64,000 bases of DNA, taken from Streptomyces sp. MMBL 11-1 (GTDB taxonomy: Bacteria; Actinomycetota; Actinomycetes; Streptomycetales; Streptomycetaceae). This document shows, piece by piece, positions 33,637 to 56,931 of this stretch. Within the stretch, counting starts at the first letter, position 1, and the number at the start of each line of letters is the position of its first letter. A program made the translations under genes and the position numbers. The stretch covers positions 7,319,001-7,383,000 of the forward strand of contig NZ_CP117709.1 in the NCBI RefSeq assembly GCF_028622875.1. The letters are read 5' to 3'. The notes under the pieces are model-generated. The model saw only the letters and a program-made list of their open reading frames with translations. It made no database searches and was not told where the DNA came from.

Positions 33637-35814
33637 GTGGTCGAGGTGCCTCCCGGGATGCCGGCCACGTGGGAGGGCATCCTCGCCATGTTCCACGACG
33701 GAACCACCAAACTCCCGGACCGGAACCAGGTGGCGGGCGCCTCGTCGAAGAAGTGGATCACCAAGGAGGTCAACGGCGCCTGGCACTCGGAATCCCCGGA
33801 GTCCAAGGCGAAGGAGTGGCAGCTGGACGGTTGGTATGCCTTCGACTTCCCGGCCCGCGGGGACAATCGATATCTGATGTTCGGATTCGGTTACAACTGG
33901 ACCGACTTCGGCAACGACGGCGGCGCGTTGTCGGAATTCACCAGCGCGACCGAACCGATACTCGGATCGGCCGTGTCCGGAGGGAACAAGGACACCAATC
34001 CGCTGATGTCGAGCCTGGCGTCCGACGTCTTCGAGAACATGGATATCTGGACCGGCGGATGGGTGGCCCAATTCCATGAATGGGCCGAGAAGGTAGGCAA
34101 TGGGTCCGAAGAACTGGAAGGTGAATCTGCCGCTCTCTTCGAAGCTGTTCTCCAAGGAGTGAAGCGTTCACTTCTGGAGACGCAGTCCTTCTACATGAGC
34201 GGTGCGATAAAGGACGATCTCGAAGCGGTGAGCGTTCAGCTGACGGCCACCCTCCAGGTTCTGCAAAAGAACTTCTGGGCCTGGTTCGGCAAGGAAGTAA
34301 CCGTGGAAAGCGCCCTCGACACGTCCCGCCTGGGGTCCGTCTCCATGGCGTTTCCCCATCTGCGTGCGGAGTTCCTGAAAGCGATTGGTGCCAGGACGTT
34401 CCTGTCGGACCACGATCCGACGGTCAGCGGTTTGGACTGGAGCGGTATAGAGAGCGCTGCGAAGCAGCGCTGGCTCGCGGAAGTCGAGACCGGCCTCGAT
34501 CTGGCGTCGGCGCAGACGATGGTCGATCTGGCGACGGCGTACGACAAGGCGAGTGCGAAACTCTCCGACGCGAACTCCATCGTGAAGCCCACGTTCACCA
34601 TCTCGCTGACCCCTGAGGAACAGAAGAAGTTCTACGGCGACGCGGGCACCGGGGGCGGCCCCGGTGGCGAGGGCGGAGCCGACGACTTCATCAACAAGTT
34701 CAAGGAGATGTTCGGCGGCGGTGAAGGGGGCGGCGTGGGCGGCGCCGGCGCGGGCGGTGAGGGAGGCGGCCTCGGCGCCGGAGGCGGCCATACGGGCCTC
34801 GGCGGCCCGCCACCGATCACCGGTCCGAGCGGGGGGATATCCTCCACCAACGTTCCGAAGGTCCCCAGCCTCGGTGCCGTCCCGAATCCGGTCACCGGGT
34901 CCAGCGGCGGCATCTCCGGTGGGAGCAACCCCCCGGGAGGCGGTGGGCTGCCGGCCGGATCGCGCATCGACCCCAGGACCGGCGCCGTCACCGACGCCCG
35001 GGGCAAGCCGGTCCTCGGCACGGACGGCAAGCCTCTGATCATGCCGCCCGGCTCCACCATCGGCCCCGGCGGTAAGATCATTTCACCCGTGACCGGCGGA
35101 CCGAAGCCACCGACGCTTCCGAGCGGTTCCCTCTCCGGAGGTTCGACCCGTGGCTTCGGTATCGACGCCGAGGGCAATCTCATCGTTCCCAAGGGCACCA
35201 AGGTGGACGCTCAGGGAAACCTGATCGGCGCGGACGGCAAGCCCCTGACCAACATGTACGGAGGGAAGCTCAGCGTGCCGCCGGGCTCCCGGATCAACGC
35301 CGACGGCACCATCACCGATCCGCAGGGCAAGCACGTGACCGAGAGCAACAACCTGAAGACCCGCAACCCCAGGACGCTCGACGAACTGCTCAACGGCCAG
35401 CGCCGCCCGTCCACGGCGAGCGGCGAGTTCTTCGGCGGTTCGAAGAATGCCTCCGAAGGTCTGCGCAAGATGGTCGACAGCAATGGCAACCCCGTGCGCG
35501 AGGCGACATCCGGGGTGTCCGGACTCAGCGGTCGGGCCCGTGCCGCCCTGGGACTGCCCGCGGTGCCGAGCGTCGCGATGCCGCAGGGCACCGTGCCCAC
35601 CACCCAGTCGATCGGAGCCCTCGGCCGGGGCGGAGTGGGCGGCGGCACGGGGACCGGCATGCCCTTCATGCCGCCAATGGGCATGGGCGCGGGCGGCGCT
35701 CCGGGCGGCGGCGCGGGCAACGGCGGCGAGCGGCAGCGCAACGTATGGCTCTCGGAGGACGAAGAGGTGTGGGGCACCGAGCCCGACGCCGGAACGGGGG
35801 TGATCGGACGATGA
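33637..35814 (+). CDS. Gly-rich putative T7SS substrate with repeat region
   Basis: 725 aa. Residues about 1-330 are an ordered domain rich in Trp and Phe (WEGILAMF, GFGYNWTDFGND, WTGGWVAQFHEW). Residues about 340-395 are almost pure Gly/Glu/Ala. Residues about 440-570 hold several copies of a loose 20-25-residue repeat of the form PPGSxIxxxGxIxD..GKPL. A second Gly/Pro region follows. The C-terminus NVWLSEDEEVWGTEPD ... VIGR looks like a conserved tail motif. There is no signal peptide or membrane helix, so export would be by the T7SS. The start is GTG 33637; ATG 33658 is an alternative. Its stop overlaps the next ATG. Confidence 0.65.
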   Translation: MVEVPPGMPATWEGILAMFHDGTTKLPDRNQVAGASSKKWITKEVNGAWHSESPESKAKEWQLDGWYAFDFPARGDNRYLMFGFGYNWTDFGNDGGALSEFTSATEPILGSAVSGGNKDTNPLMSSLASDVFENMDIWTGGWVAQFHEWAEKVGNGSEELEGESAALFEAVLQGVKRSLLETQSFYMSGAIKDDLEAVSVQLTATLQVLQKNFWAWFGKEVTVESALDTSRLGSVSMAFPHLRAEFLKAIGARTFLSDHDPTVSGLDWSGIESAAKQRWLAEVETGLDLASAQTMVDLATAYDKASAKLSDANSIVKPTFTISLTPEEQKKFYGDAGTGGGPGGEGGADDFINKFKEMFGGGEGGGVGGAGAGGEGGGLGAGGGHTGLGGPPPITGPSGGISSTNVPKVPSLGAVPNPVTGSSGGISGGSNPPGGGGLPAGSRIDPRTGAVTDARGKPVLGTDGKPLIMPPGSTIGPGGKIISPVTGGPKPPTLPSGSLSGGSTRGFGIDAEGNLIVPKGTKVDAQGNLIGADGKPLTNMYGGKLSVPPGSRINADGTITDPQGKHVTESNNLKTRNPRTLDELLNGQRRPSTASGEFFGGSKNASEGLRKMVDSNGNPVREATSGVSGLSGRARAALGLPAVPSVAMPQGTVPTTQSIGALGRGGVGGGTGTGMPFMPPMGMGAGGAPGGGAGNGGERQRNVWLSEDEEVWGTEPDAGTGVIGR

Positions 35815-36467
35815 GTTCCGCAGGCGCGAAGACGGGCGGAACCCCCCTCGGGGGAGCGGTCTCCACCACCGGAGGCGAGGGGGCCGCGACGCCCCCGGTG
35901 CCCGACGACATCCGTGCGGCGGCGCGCACCGCACCCGAGCACTGGTTCGGCATGGTGGACCCCGCGTGGAGCGGGGACGGCGCACCGCCCCTGTGGGCGG
36001 TGATCGGGCAGTGGCGTTCGGACGCCGACGGTGAGATCACCGAATGGCAGCGGAACGACGCGTACCGTCCCTCACCGGGGATGCTCGGCTGGCCCGAGCC
36101 GACCGACGACGTGGACGCCGCCATGCAGCTCGCGGCCACCGGCTACGGCCCCGTCGAGGCCGTGGCCCTGGCCGTGGTCACCGCCGAACTGGCCGTTCTG
36201 ACCGCGCCCGGCGGCGGTGTGGTCAGTGCCTGTACCCCGGACGGCGACCCGGTGGTGCCGGTGTTCACCGCGCCCGGCCACCTGGAGCGGGCGGGAGCCC
36301 TCGCCCACCGCGTACTGCCCGTCTCGGAGGCGTTGGCGCTCGTGCCCGAGGGCCAGGACCTGTACCTCAACCCGACCGGCCCCGTCGCCCTGCGGCTGTC
36401 CGAGGACGACCTGTCCCGCGCCGTCGACGTACTGGAAGCGGCGGAAAGCAAGGAGGAGCAGAACTGA
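35811..36467 (+). CDS. SseB-like T7SS-associated protein
   Basis: 218 aa. After a disordered leader, the domain (about residues 35-200) has the pattern WFGMVDPAWSG ... PPLWAVIGQWRSDADG ... WQRNDAYRPSPGMLGWPEPTD, recurring in actinobacterial T7SS-associated proteins. It ends in an SseB-like part with LAHRVLPVSEAL and LYLNPTGPVALRL. It is cytosolic, and the likely role is an accessory or chaperone for the substrates on either side. The start overlaps the previous stop (ATGA at 35811) and the next ATG overlaps its TGA, which indicates tight coupling. Confidence 0.78.
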   Translation: MSSAGAKTGGTPLGGAVSTTGGEGAATPPVPDDIRAAARTAPEHWFGMVDPAWSGDGAPPLWAVIGQWRSDADGEITEWQRNDAYRPSPGMLGWPEPTDDVDAAMQLAATGYGPVEAVALAVVTAELAVLTAPGGGVVSACTPDGDPVVPVFTAPGHLERAGALAHRVLPVSEALALVPEGQDLYLNPTGPVALRLSEDDLSRAVDVLEAAESKEEQN

Positions 36468-36925
36468 TGGTGTCGTTCCAGGAACAGCTCGCGGAGGCCA
36501 TGGCCGACCTCGCGGAGCAGACGAAGAAGATCCAGCAGGTCCAGGAGGAACTCGCCAGGGCATCCGCCTCGGTGACGTCCAAGGACCGGATGGTCACCGC
36601 GTCGGTCAACGCACACGGCGAGGTCCTCTCCTTCAAGTTCCACACCGAGGGCTACCGCACGATGCCGGGGGCCCAGCTCGCCGAGGTGCTCAAGACCACC
36701 GTCAACGCGGCGCGCCTGGAGATGAACTCCAAGGTCAGCGGCTCGGTACGGCCGCTGATGGGAAGCCAGGAGGAGTTGGCGAGCGGTCTCTTCGGCGGCG
36801 GTGAGCTCGACGACCTGCTCGCCCCGCTGCGCGCGATGCATCCCGAGGGCCTGAACGAGACGGTGCTGGGGGACAGCAGGAAGAAGCCCGGGAACCGTGG
36901 CGAGGAGGACGAGTTCTATGGCTGA
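36467..36925 (+). CDS. YbaB/EbfC-family protein (EspL-like)
   Basis: 152 aa. The N-terminal helix EQLAEAMADLAEQTKKIQQ is followed by the YbaB core: VTSKDRMVTASVNAHGEVLSFKFH and LAEVLKTTVNAARLEM. The last 50 residues are an acidic, Gly-containing extension. YbaB proteins bind DNA nonspecifically, but a member of this family (EspL) sits in mycobacterial ESX-1 loci as a chaperone-like factor, which fits this context better. ATG 36467 overlaps the previous TGA, with AGGAGG at 36451-36456. Its end overlaps the next gene by 8 bp. Confidence 0.8.
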   Translation: MVSFQEQLAEAMADLAEQTKKIQQVQEELARASASVTSKDRMVTASVNAHGEVLSFKFHTEGYRTMPGAQLAEVLKTTVNAARLEMNSKVSGSVRPLMGSQEELASGLFGGGELDDLLAPLRAMHPEGLNETVLGDSRKKPGNRGEEDEFYG

Positions 36926-37229
36926 CGGAACCCTCAGCGTTCCAGGTGACCTGCCGCGCCGGTTCACCCAGTTCGGGGAGATCTCACGGATCGTCGGCGA
37001 ACTCGGCGTTCTCAACGACCACATCAACGTCGAGAACAGGACCGCCGGGGGCAAGGACGACGTGTACGCGAAGCAGTACCACAAGTTCGTCGACTCGACC
37101 GGCAAGGGGCTCACCTACGGCCTCGAAGGTCTCTCCGATCTGCTCGAAATGGTCGGCATCAGTGGCAACAACGCCTCGGTCATCCTGAACGACGCCGAGA
37201 ACGACGCCAACCACATCGCCGCCGGCTGA
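36918..37229 (+). CDS. Small ESX-like protein upstream of the giant toxin
   Basis: 103 aa, helical, without signal peptide or cysteine. The C-terminal motif NDAENDANHIAAG mirrors that of the protein at 32504 (GDAEHEANSYAAG), which marks a locus-specific family. Small ESX-like genes immediately before a large T7SS toxin usually encode its export partner, so it may pair with the WXG100-like head of the giant protein. ATG 36918 has GAGGAGG at 36902-36908. It overlaps the end of the YbaB-like gene, and the giant gene starts 33 bp after its stop. Confidence 0.7.
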   Translation: MADGTLSVPGDLPRRFTQFGEISRIVGELGVLNDHINVENRTAGGKDDVYAKQYHKFVDSTGKGLTYGLEGLSDLLEMVGISGNNASVILNDAENDANHIAAG

Positions 37230-37262
37230 GCCGGCCGGACTTCGAAGACACGGAACCACACG

Positions 37263-52184
<14,922 letters not shown>

Positions 52185-52258
52185 CGTCACGTCACCTTTC
52201 CCGCGGAGGAAGGGAACCAAGCCCTCCGCGCGGCACTCGAAAAGGTTGAAGAGAACCC

Positions 52259-53866
52259 ATGGCAGGGAAAGAGGGGCGATCCATGAAGCGAGAGCGGTCC
52301 AGCGAGGCGAGTGAGTCCGCGAACGGTACGGAGGGGGCGCCTCCGGGGGGCATAGGCGCCCCGTCCGCACCGTCCTCGGGCACGGTCGGGGAAGACAGCG
52401 GCCGTACGGTCGCCGGCGAGGGGCAGGGCGGTTGCACGCCGACACCGACCTCGTCGAAGACCGGCCCGGAGGAGCCGGAGGAGACCCCGGCCCCCGCCCC
52501 GGCGGTCGTGCACGCGGCCGGTGTCTCCATCGGCCGGGCCACGAACGGGCCCGGCGGGCCGGCGGGCGGTGAGAGCTCCGCCGTCGCCCGGGAAGAACCG
52601 GCGCCGACAGCAGCGAAGAGCGCCACGTCCGTCGCCGGGGCCGTCCCAGGACCGGTCACCGCGTCGTCCGCCGCGAGCGCCGGGAAGCCGGCCACCGCGG
52701 GTGAGCCCGCCACGAGTGAGTCCTCCGCCGCCGCCGCGAAGGAACCGGCGGCCGAGGAGTCCGCAGCCGTGCCTTCGGAGGCGGCCTCGACAAAGACGAC
52801 CGCCGCCGCGGCGGGAGCCGTCGCCGCCGAACCCGCCACGGCCGCGTCCGCGGCGGCCACATCCCGTCCCCCCGGCAGCGCCGTGTCCGGGGAGGGCGGC
52901 GCCCCGGAGCGGCCCGGCCGGGTGTCGCGCCCGATGGTGGTCGCGGCGGTCTTCGCCGGAGCGCTGCTCCTCGCGACCCCCTTCGTCGTCGCCTCCGCGC
53001 AGAAGGACGACCCCAAGCCCGAGAGCCAGGAGGCCGCGGCGGCCTGGAAGGGCGACGGCGGGGCCGGCGGCTACGTACCGGGCACCGACCCCGAAATCCG
53101 CAAGGACATCAAGCCGGTTGGTGCCGACAAGTCGGCCGGCACACCTGCCCGCGGTGCCAAGGATCCCGTCGGTGACGTACGTCCGGACGCGGGAGGAGAG
53201 CGGAAGCCCGTGGACCGGGCCGCCGAGGAGAAGACCGAGGGCGGCAGCGGGGCGGCCGGCAGAACGAGCGGCAAGGCCTCCGGCGACAAGGCTCCCACCG
53301 ACGCGGGCCCGGACACCCCCACCAAGGCGCCATCGGCAGGTCCCGCGGCCAAGGCGGCACCCGCCGTCGTGTACAGCGGCGTGTCCGGGCCGGAGTGCCC
53401 CACCCAGCGCTTCCAGAAGTCGGGCTACTACAGCGACGGCAAGGAGGGCTGGGCCACCCACAGCGGAGGGTTCGGCGGCTACGGCTGCGCGGGGAAGTAC
53501 CTCTCCATGCCGATGTCGGGCAGTTCCTCCAAGGACTCCGGTGGATCGGCGACCTGGATATTCGACCTCCCCGCCTCCGCGAAGAACTGCGCCATCTCCG
53601 TCCATGTACCGGGGAGTTCGGACATCTCGCGGGTGGGCGGCGACCCGAGCTACTACACCGTCTACGACCGGTTCCTGCCCCGGACCAGCAACCTCGTCGG
53701 CTCCTTCCACGTCCGTCAGCAGGACCGTCGCGGCAGCTGGTACAACGTGCCGGGCACCTTCCCCGTGGATGCCCTGAAGCTCTCCGTGCGGTTGCACGAC
53801 CGGGGCGAGGACCGTGACTACGAGCACCATGCGATATCAGCGCTGAAGGTCACCTGCACCGGCTGA
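52259..53866 (+). CDS. Single-pass membrane protein with golvesin-like outer domain
   Basis: 535 aa. Residues 1-220 are low-complexity (Ala/Pro/Glu/Ser). A transmembrane helix lies at about 224-246 (VVAAVFAGALLLATPFVVA), followed by a second disordered linker. The C-terminal domain (about 365-535) has the pattern of golvesin/xly carbohydrate-binding-like modules: GWATHSGGFGGYGC, SATWIFDLP, RGSWYNVPGTFPVDALKLSVRLHD. Three cysteines (GYGCAGK, KNCAIS, KVTCTG) plus ECP may form disulfides. The expected topology is an inside N-terminus and a surface C-terminus. It starts 74 bp after the giant toxin, so it may be a partner, anchor or processing factor. ATG 52283 is an alternative start with a GAGGGG site. 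Confidence 0.7.
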   Translation: MAGKEGRSMKRERSSEASESANGTEGAPPGGIGAPSAPSSGTVGEDSGRTVAGEGQGGCTPTPTSSKTGPEEPEETPAPAPAVVHAAGVSIGRATNGPGGPAGGESSAVAREEPAPTAAKSATSVAGAVPGPVTASSAASAGKPATAGEPATSESSAAAAKEPAAEESAAVPSEAASTKTTAAAAGAVAAEPATAASAAATSRPPGSAVSGEGGAPERPGRVSRPMVVAAVFAGALLLATPFVVASAQKDDPKPESQEAAAAWKGDGGAGGYVPGTDPEIRKDIKPVGADKSAGTPARGAKDPVGDVRPDAGGERKPVDRAAEEKTEGGSGAAGRTSGKASGDKAPTDAGPDTPTKAPSAGPAAKAAPAVVYSGVSGPECPTQRFQKSGYYSDGKEGWATHSGGFGGYGCAGKYLSMPMSGSSSKDSGGSATWIFDLPASAKNCAISVHVPGSSDISRVGGDPSYYTVYDRFLPRTSNLVGSFHVRQQDRRGSWYNVPGTFPVDALKLSVRLHDRGEDRDYEHHAISALKVTCTG

Positions 53867-53887
53867 CAGCGGTCTCCCGCCGTCCCG

Positions 53888-54175
53888 TCAGGCCGTCGGT
53901 CCCGGGTCCACCGGGTGGTCGGCCAGGGCGTGCACCGTGACGTCCATCCAGGGCCAGACCGGCAGCGACGAGATGATGGTGTGCAGTTCGGTGGGGTCCG
54001 CCGCGCGCCACAGTCCCCAGTTCTCGGTCCGGCCGGGCACGCGCCACATACGGACCAGGGACCCGGACGTGGCGAGTTCGGCGGCGCGGCAGCGCTCGTC
54101 GTCGGAGACCCTCTCCTTGAGGCCGGGGTCCATGGCTTCGGGCCAGGTGATCCGGATGTTGACGAGAAATTCCAT
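53888..54175 (-). CDS. Muconolactone delta-isomerase-like protein
   Basis: 95 aa, a ferredoxin-like alpha/beta fold of the muconolactone isomerase family. The family block NWGLWRAADPTELHTIISSLPVWPWMDV and the end HPVDPG are clear, and the N-terminus is MEFLVNIRI. True CatC enzymes act in the beta-ketoadipate pathway, but no other genes of that pathway are present. Many homologs in other contexts have unknown substrates, and isomerisation of an aldehyde- or acid-derived product of this operon is possible. It is the last gene of the minus-strand operon and is separated from the dehydrogenase by a hairpin region. Confidence 0.8.
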   Translation of the reverse strand: MEFLVNIRITWPEAMDPGLKERVSDDERCRAAELATSGSLVRMWRVPGRTENWGLWRAADPTELHTIISSLPVWPWMDVTVHALADHPVDPGPTA

Positions 54176-54218
54176 GGGGCACGTCCTGTTCCTGAGACGG
54201 AGGTATTCCGGATGCGGG

Positions 54219-54269
54219 CCGCCGGGCCGGGCGGCCCGGCGGGGGAGGGGAGGGGAAGGGAGGGGAGGG
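54219..54269 (-). other. Hairpin and G-rich tract between aldehyde dehydrogenase and isomerase genes
   Basis: An inverted repeat with 10-bp perfect arms (54219-54228 and 54233-54242, loop GGGC) is preceded, in the direction of transcription, by six G-tracts of 3-5 G on the plus strand (54241-54269). The G-tracts could form a G-quadruplex in the template strand. The hairpin may attenuate expression of the last gene. Confidence 0.55.
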
Positions 54270-54283
54270 CCTGATGGGCTTGG

Positions 54284-55798
54284 TCAGTCGCCGAACGGGT
54301 CGACGGGGGTGCCGTGTTCGGTGATGACGGATTTCGTCCGGAGGAACTCGGCGACCGCCTCGACGCCGTTCTCCCGGCCCAGACCGGACTGCTTGTAGCC
54401 ACCGAACGGCACGCTCCAGTGCAGCATCCGGTAGGTGTTCACCCAGACCACGCCCGCCTCCAGCCGCCGGGCCACCCGGTGGGCGCGTGCCGCGTCACGG
54501 GTCCAGAAACCCGCGGCCAGGCCGTACTCGACGGAGTTGGCGAGCTCGACCGCCTCGTCCTCGGTGTCGAAGGGATGCACCGTGACGACCGGGCCGAAGA
54601 CCTCCTCCCGGCAGACCGCGAGGTCGGGCGCGGCATCGGCCAGGACGGTCGGCTCGTACCAGAAGCCCGCCTCGGCGGGGGCGGCGACCGTGGCCCGCTT
54701 CCCACCGGTGACGGCCCGCGCGCCCTTCGCGAGGGCGTCGTCCACGTATCCTTCGATCCGTTCCAGAGCCGCCGCCGAGGCCACCGGTCCGACATGGGTA
54801 CGCGGATCGCGGGGGTCGCCGACCCGTAGCCGCCCGACCGCATCCCCGTACCTGCGGAGGAACTCCTCGTACACCTCCCGCTGGACGAGGAGGCGGGAGC
54901 CCGCGACACAGGTCTGACCGGCCGCGGAGAAGGCTCCCTGCCGGGCCGCGACGACGGCGGCGTCGAGGTCTCCGTCGGCGAAGACGATGTGCGCGGACTT
55001 GCCGCCGGCCTCGCAGACGTAGCGCTTCATCCGCTCGGCCGCGCGCGCCCCGAGCGTCCGGGCGACAGCGGTGCTGCCGGTGAAGGTGACCATGGCGACG
55101 TCGGGGTGCTCGGTGAGGCGGCGGCCCTCGTCGGCGCCGCCGATGACGACGCCGATCACCCCGGGCGGGAACCCCGCCTCCAGGGCCAGTTCGGCCAGGC
55201 GCACCGAGGAGGCCGGGGCGTGCGGCGGCGGCTTGAGGATCACGGTGTTGCCGGCGGCCAGCGCCGGGGCGAGCTTCCAGGAGCCCAGCGAGAGCGCGCC
55301 GTTGAAGGGGGTGAGCGCGGCGACGACGCCCAGCGGTTCCTGGGCGATCAGCGCCCTCGCCGTGCCGCTGAGCGGACGTGAGACGTCCTCCATGGTCTCC
55401 GCCACGGCCGCGAAGTAGCGGTACCAGCGGGCCAGCGCGCCGACCTCGCCCCGGGTGGCGGTGAGAGGTTTCCCGTTGGCCCGGGTCTCCAGCAGCGCGA
55501 GTTCCTCGGTGTGCGCGACCAGCACATCGCCGAGCCGGTAGAGCAGGTCCGCGCGGGCGTGGGCGGGAAGCGCGCCCCAGGACGGGGCGAGGAAGGCGGT
55601 GCGGGCCGCGTCGACGGCGGCGTCCACGGCCTCCGGGTCCTGGTGCGCACGGGCCCAGACCTCCCCGGTGGCCGGGTCGGTCAGCGGTACCGCCGTGCCG
55701 GCCGGCGCGCGCCGCGCCCCGCCCGTGTGGGAGGTGTAGTCCTCCGTGGCCGGCGCACTGCCGGGAGCGTTCTCGGAGGTGTTGCCGGAAGTGTTCAT
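54284..55798 (-). CDS. NAD(P)-dependent aldehyde dehydrogenase
   Basis: 504 aa, a full-length ALDH superfamily enzyme of the cytosol. It has the cofactor-binding region LTPFNGALSLGSWKLAPALAAGN, the general base Glu263 (CEAGGKS, a variant of the common ELGGK), the nucleophile Cys297 (AGQTCVAGS), and the C-terminal FGPVVTVHPF and PFGGYKQSGLGRE segments. It oxidises an aldehyde to the acid; the context suggests an aldehyde formed from an imported peptide or amino-acid derivative by the FAD enzyme of the operon. ATG 55798 overlaps the stop of the upstream ATPase gene. Confidence 0.92.
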   Translation of the reverse strand: MNTSGNTSENAPGSAPATEDYTSHTGGARRAPAGTAVPLTDPATGEVWARAHQDPEAVDAAVDAARTAFLAPSWGALPAHARADLLYRLGDVLVAHTEELALLETRANGKPLTATRGEVGALARWYRYFAAVAETMEDVSRPLSGTARALIAQEPLGVVAALTPFNGALSLGSWKLAPALAAGNTVILKPPPHAPASSVRLAELALEAGFPPGVIGVVIGGADEGRRLTEHPDVAMVTFTGSTAVARTLGARAAERMKRYVCEAGGKSAHIVFADGDLDAAVVAARQGAFSAAGQTCVAGSRLLVQREVYEEFLRRYGDAVGRLRVGDPRDPRTHVGPVASAAALERIEGYVDDALAKGARAVTGGKRATVAAPAEAGFWYEPTVLADAAPDLAVCREEVFGPVVTVHPFDTEDEAVELANSVEYGLAAGFWTRDAARAHRVARRLEAGVVWVNTYRMLHWSVPFGGYKQSGLGRENGVEAVAEFLRTKSVITEHGTPVDPFGD

Positions 55799-56931
55799 GG
55801 AGCGGTGGTCCTTTCCGAGGACGGAGGTTCCGAGGGAGGGGTCTGCGGGGACGGGGGCCCCGGGGGAAGGCTGTCGCCGGCGAGCGCGGCCCGTACCTCG
55901 GGGGCGTCGGCGTGATGGCAGGCCAGGGTGTGTCCGGTCGCCCCGGCGGCGACGGTCGGCGGCGGCGCGCCCTCGCGGCAGACATCGGTGGCGAAGGGGC
56001 AGGAGCGCTGGAAGCGGCAGCCGGGCAGCGGGTCGGACGGGTCCGGGGGCTCCGCCCTGGTGCGGATCTCGCCCCGGAGGCCGGGGGCCCGGGGATCGGG
56101 CACGGGCACGGCCGCGAGCAGCGCGTGGGTGTAGGGGTGACGGGGCGCGGAGAACACCTCGTCGCAGGGGCCGCTCTCCATGATCAGGCCGCCGTACATG
56201 ACGATGACGTGGTCCGAGATGTGCCGCACCACGCTCATGTCGTGGGAGATGAACAGGAAGCTGACGTCCTGTTCGCGGCGGAGGTCCTTGAGGAGATTGA
56301 CGATCTGACCCTGGATGCTGACGTCGAGCGCGGAGACGATCTCGTCGCAGACGATGAAGCGGGGCTCGACCGCCAGGGCACGGGCGATGGCCGCGCGCTG
56401 GCGCTGGCCGCCGGAGAGCTCATGGGGATAGCGGTCGGCCAGCTCCGTGCGGAGGCCCACCTGCGCGAGGAGTTCCTCGACCCGCTCCCCGGTCTTCTCG
56501 CGGGGCGTCGTCCGGTGAACGGTGATGACCTCGCGGATCATCGCCCTGATGGTCATCCGCGGGTTGAGACTGGCGTACGGGTCCTGGTAGACGATCTGGG
56601 CGAGCCGGGGCAGCGCCCCCGCGCGGCGGATCTCGTCCAGGGGCCGGCCGTGGACGCTGACCCGGCCCGAGGTGATGGGCGAGAGGCCGACCAGGGCCCG
56701 CCCGGTGGTGGTCTTACCGCTGCCGCTCTCGCCGACGATGGTGACGATGCTTCGGGCGGGCACGGTGAAGGAGACCCCGTCCACGGCGTGCGCGGTACCG
56801 GTGACCCTGCGCAGCACCCCGGTACGGAGGGGGAAGTGGACGCGGAGGTCGGTGACGGCGACGGCGTCGGTGTCGTGGTCGGTGCCGGGTGGTTCGGCGG
56901 TGGCGGGAGGCAGGGCGTCGGCGGCGTTCAT
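55795..56931 (-). CDS. Dipeptide/oligopeptide ABC transporter ATPase (DppF-like)
   Basis: 378 aa. It has Walker A GESGSGKTT, a Q-loop region at VYQDPYASLNPR, the signature ELSGGQRQRAAIARAL, Walker B FIVCDEIVSALD and the switch His in ISHDM. The C-terminal oligo_HPY domain carries PGCRFQRSCPF and cysteines that in this family can hold an Fe-S cluster. The last 40 residues are a Pro/Ser-rich extension. It pairs with the ATPase at 56928. ATG 56931 overlaps that gene's stop (the ORF extends upstream only within it). Confidence 0.93.
   Translation of the reverse strand: MNAADALPPATAEPPGTDHDTDAVAVTDLRVHFPLRTGVLRRVTGTAHAVDGVSFTVPARSIVTIVGESGSGKTTTGRALVGLSPITSGRVSVHGRPLDEIRRAGALPRLAQIVYQDPYASLNPRMTIRAMIREVITVHRTTPREKTGERVEELLAQVGLRTELADRYPHELSGGQRQRAAIARALAVEPRFIVCDEIVSALDVSIQGQIVNLLKDLRREQDVSFLFISHDMSVVRHISDHVIVMYGGLIMESGPCDEVFSAPRHPYTHALLAAVPVPDPRAPGLRGEIRTRAEPPDPSDPLPGCRFQRSCPFATDVCREGAPPPTVAAGATGHTLACHHADAPEVRAALAGDSLPPGPPSPQTPPSEPPSSERTTAP

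Noticed and set aside
53888..54175. Beta-ketoadipate pathway catC
   Set aside because: Family match only. No catA, catB or pca genes in the window, so the classic role is not supported.
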